From Cheilinus undulatus (lineage: Eukaryota; Chordata; Actinopteri; Labriformes; Labridae): a stretch of DNA of 64,000 nt. Below, piece by piece: positions 60,738 through 64,000 of this stretch. Where the stretch lies: the NCBI RefSeq assembly GCF_018320785.1, contig NC_054868.1, positions 41,361,874 to 41,425,873 on the forward strand. The letters run 5' to 3'. The notes under the pieces were generated by a model. That model was not told the DNA's origin. It was given only the letters and a program-made list of their open reading frames with translations, and searched no databases. The first letter of the stretch is position 1. Every line of letters starts with the position of its first letter. The translations under genes and the position numbers were made by a program.

Positions 60738-60743
60738 AATAAA
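60738..60743 (+). promoter_or_regulatory. candidate poly(A) signal for the 60239 ORF
   Basis: AATAAA on the plus strand about 330 nt after the microprotein stop; placement fits a short 3' UTR but is not proof. Confidence 0.3.
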
Positions 60744-61277
60744 TCTACTCAGCAGTTTAAAAATAATGTCTTGTCATATATCTGTAACAAATTACCATTT
60801 GGTGTTTGAACAACTACATATGTAAAAGTATAGATATGGGTTATGCTTGGCTAAGTTGGTGTTTATGGTGGTGTTATTTATAGGAATCTTATAAGCAAAG
60901 GATGACCCTCACCTGTAACTTGCCATGGTTTTGTTCAGTTGGTTCCATGACACCTCAAGGCTGAAAAGGGGTCTCCACCAACATCCCAGAGCCACTTCCC
61001 TCAATATTAGCTTTAAATGCACATGATAATATGGCCATACTGATGCAAACCTGGTCAAATAAAGGCAAAATTAAACACAATTATAATGATTATTTGTACT
61101 CAATAATTTCTAAAAACATAATTAAAAACAAAAACATAAATGCTATTGCAGGGGTTTCAATTGCATTTCACCACCTTCACCACTAGATGGTATTGTTTCT
61201 TCAGCTGACATTAAGATAGCTTGTTTGTGAGCTGACAACAACCCCAGGAAAAAGATGTGCTGTGAAACACACTACAG

Positions 61278-62434
61278 CAGTGGTTCTCAGGTGATGTGGC
61301 AACAAGGCACACGAGTGTGCCTTAAGGCAAGTCTAGGTGTGCCGTGGGAATTTGTACAATACGTTATTACTACAACTTTATGGCAAGTACTGTAACCAGG
61401 CCTGCCCCCAGATCTGGCTGGACCCCTGAAAACCCCCAGAGAATGGGACCTCCCCAGTTGGGATCTATTGATGATATCAGTGCATGTGTGTTGGATCAGT
61501 AGCACTGGTGCTAGCATCCTGGCAGTTACCTCATTAAGAGCTGAAAAGCATAGTAAGCCATTACTGGGTTGAAATTGGTGTTGAAATTATTAATTCATGC
61601 TATTTTTAACCAAGTTAAACAGTTTTTCTACCCATTGTTGCCACTTCTCTTGACATATTAAACTATTTTGCTGCTTTTTTATTTTTTTTTTTTAGCATTT
61701 TTGCCACTTCTTATTACGACTTCTGACCCATTTTTGCCACTTTTTGGAACTTTTTGCCAGATTTAACCTGTTTTTGCTACCTTTTTGCAACTTTTTGCAC
61801 AATTTTGCTATCGTTTGGCCATTTTTTACAGCCCCCTTAATCACTTTTAACCCCTTTTATCACCTTTTAGCAACTTTCATCCTTTTTTGCCATTTTTCTG
61901 CCACTTATGATCTATTTTGCCACATTTTTTGACACTTTCAACCCATTTATGCCACATTTTTGCCAATATTTGCCCTGGTTTGACCACTTTTTTGCCCAAT
62001 TTTGCTCTTTTTTTTAATCACTAACCCATTTTACCACCTTTTAACAACATTTAACCCTTTAGACCACTTGTAACCCATTTTTGCTACTAATTTGACACTT
62101 TCAACAAGTTTTTGCTAATTTCAACCCATTGTTTGGCCATTTTTTAAACAATTTTAGCCTATTTCTGTCTATTTTTTGCCACTTTTTGCCCACTTTTGCC
62201 TTTTTTATCATCACTTTTAACCCATTTCTGACACCTTTTGCCCACTTTTGCCATCTCTATGATACCCCAGTTGGCTGGGCCCCAGAAATCTCTTCCCTTT
62301 ATCTTCCCTTATTGGCAACCTTGACTACAACATTATTTAAAAAGTCTATTTTGTATCCATTTAAATATGGTGTGCCTTGAGATTTTGGCTAAACCTTAGG
62401 TGCACCTTGGGCAAAAAAAGGTTGCAAACCACTG
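61278..62434. mobile_element. hAT-like element with long internal degenerate array
   Basis: Ends CAGTGGTTCTCA and TTGCAAACCACTG; flanks cactacag (61270-61277) and ctctacag (62435-62442) agree at 7 of 8. 61620-62250 is an array of TTTTTGCCACTTTTAACCCA-like units. ORFs inside are artefacts of the array. Confidence 0.8.
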
Positions 62435-64000
62435 CTCTACAGGGTTAAGAATTAAAGGAATGTCAATAGAAATAGGAATACTTCTAAAAGCTTCAAATGT
62501 ACAGAAAGTATTTAAGGGATAAAGCATGTAGACTGGTTTCAGTGTGAAGCTTGATGTACGAGGAACTGATCATGTGATATGAAGAACATGGACTGAAATG
62601 GAAAGCCTAGTAAACCATATCAAAATAAAAAAGTATGAGGCACTGGTTGCCTAAAATCACTGTTACTGGGGCTGTGACAGCAGAGATGATAGTTTGACAC
62701 CTGAGTGGGCGAGAGAAAGAATAGATTTTATCTCTCTCTCTGACTACAGGCATTTATACCCCAAAAGCTTAAGCACTGCTGCCTTGTAATAAGTAATTTA
62801 ATGTTTGGATGATGGCTGCTGGATTATTGCTAAAATCATAACCAGTTATTTCCATCAATAATGAGATCATGATTATTAAACTTCATTACTCACTGAGTTT
62901 ACAACATCTAAACTATCGACAAGCTTTAACCAGCGTAACATTTTGAAAATCAAGTAAAATAGGAAAAAAAAAAGTGAAAAAAACAAACATCCAAAAATCA
63001 TGTTTTATAATATCACTTGTATGATAATGGTTTAACTTTGATTAGCTTGTTTTCATGATCTTGGGATGCAAAAATTCAGAGTGAAATTGAACCCAGTAAT
63101 CGCCCAGCACTAGTTTGGATGTACTGGGTGAGTGTGAGTGATTATGTAATACAAAAAAAAGCACATCTGTGTTTTAAGGGTGCAGTTTTAAGTTAAAAAT
63201 GAACATACATGCTCTATTTGCAGCAGTTTTGTGGGCTTTTTTAAAATTCAGAGATTTAAAAGGTATGTGTTTTTGTTACAGTTGAGAAAAAAATATCTCT
63301 CTTTCCTTATCTCCCTCTTTGTTAAGTCTCTCTGTCACGAATTGATCTGCAGCTCTGAGTCCACTCTACTTGGTGATATATTAACATTGCCTGAAGATGC
63401 CATACATGCCAATGGCAACCAAATGAATGGCCTTCATAGCAGACTTGATACTCATCAAATCCAATTTCTCCGATAAGGTTCCTCATTCAGTGTTCAGTGA
63501 GTGAGTGTTTGTGTCAGACTCCTCCTGACCTCTGTTAGGCTCCAGCCTAGTCTTATTCTCTGAGTTTCTATCGTAGATATTCTCCAGTATTATCTCTCTT
63601 ATTATTTATAACCATTACTTTGACACTGAGTTTGATAAACATAGTCTCTAATTACACAATGAAGATGAAAATGTTCAAGTAGAAGTTGTGCATTTAGAAA
63701 TTTGCACGAGAAAAGTTCACATATATTACCAACATATTAACACCAGTAAAAAATGAATGCTACAGATTATACAGGATGGAAAAATTCATTAAATGCACAT
63801 TTACAATAGGATTATGTTTATGCAATATTTTGCATCACTTTGATAAGGGGGGGGGGGGTTATTGACATACTTATTGACATACTATAATCTACATGCTGCA
63901 GCATACTGTAGGTCAATAGCACATTATAAAACTGCTGATTGCATCGTCACTAATCAGTGTAATTAAGCAGTCACAAAAGTAACAAATATAGTAGAGATGC
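62435..64000. other. intergenic segment to right edge
   Basis: AT-rich, with a 12-base G run at 63847-63858. Nothing else recognised. Confidence 0.5.

Noticed and set aside
1..64000. CRISPR arrays, operons, ribosome binding sites, phage features
   Set aside because: The DNA is vertebrate; the tandem repeats seen are microsatellites, minisatellites or transposon-internal arrays.

Overview
The window is vertebrate nuclear DNA, almost certainly from a ray-finned fish and probably a percomorph. It is AT-rich, its genes are split into short exons with GT/AG junctions, and it is full of teleost-style repeats: tRNA-derived SINEs, hAT, Tc1 and Harbinger-like non-autonomous elements, and microsatellites. 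No bacterial features are present. All recognised multi-exon genes lie on the minus strand and were rebuilt by joining conserved protein segments across splice sites whose reading phases agree.

Positions 1-35768 hold the 5' two thirds of limch1 (LIM and calponin-homology domains 1). The first coding exon sits next to a GC-rich promoter region at about 35.8-36.15 kb, followed by an intron of about 18.5 kb. Four exons then encode the calponin-homology domain (16.4-17.1 kb). Central exons carry repeated KDD(M/L)xxRR motifs (15.6 kb down to position 1). The gene runs off the left edge, so the LIM-domain end is outside the window.

Positions 40675-45552 hold a complete nine-exon uchl1 (ubiquitin C-terminal hydrolase L1, 220 residues) with the catalytic Gln, Cys, His and Asp all visible and a 12-nt second exon. 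It lies just upstream of limch1 on the same strand, as in the human UCHL1-LIMCH1 arrangement.

Positions 48939-56702 hold a C2H2 zinc-finger locus of a teleost-expanded type: an N-terminal helical exon, three tandem symmetric phase 1-1 exons that are copies of one acidic linker module, and a last exon that starts with a fourth copy and runs into a zinc-finger array. The first exon has an in-frame stop, and the last exon has a stop and at least one frameshift, so it looks like a decaying gene.

Positions 56.7-64 kb are mainly repeats: a TA-flanked Tc1-type element, a TTA-flanked Harbinger-like MITE and a hAT-like element with a long internal degenerate array. Between them, at 60239-60409 on the plus strand, is an unrecognised 56-codon ORF for a possible single-pass membrane microprotein with an AATAAA signal downstream.

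Assignments rest on protein-motif recognition by eye and on phase-compatible splice sites. Exon edges are good to a few bases in most cases; UTRs were not resolved.
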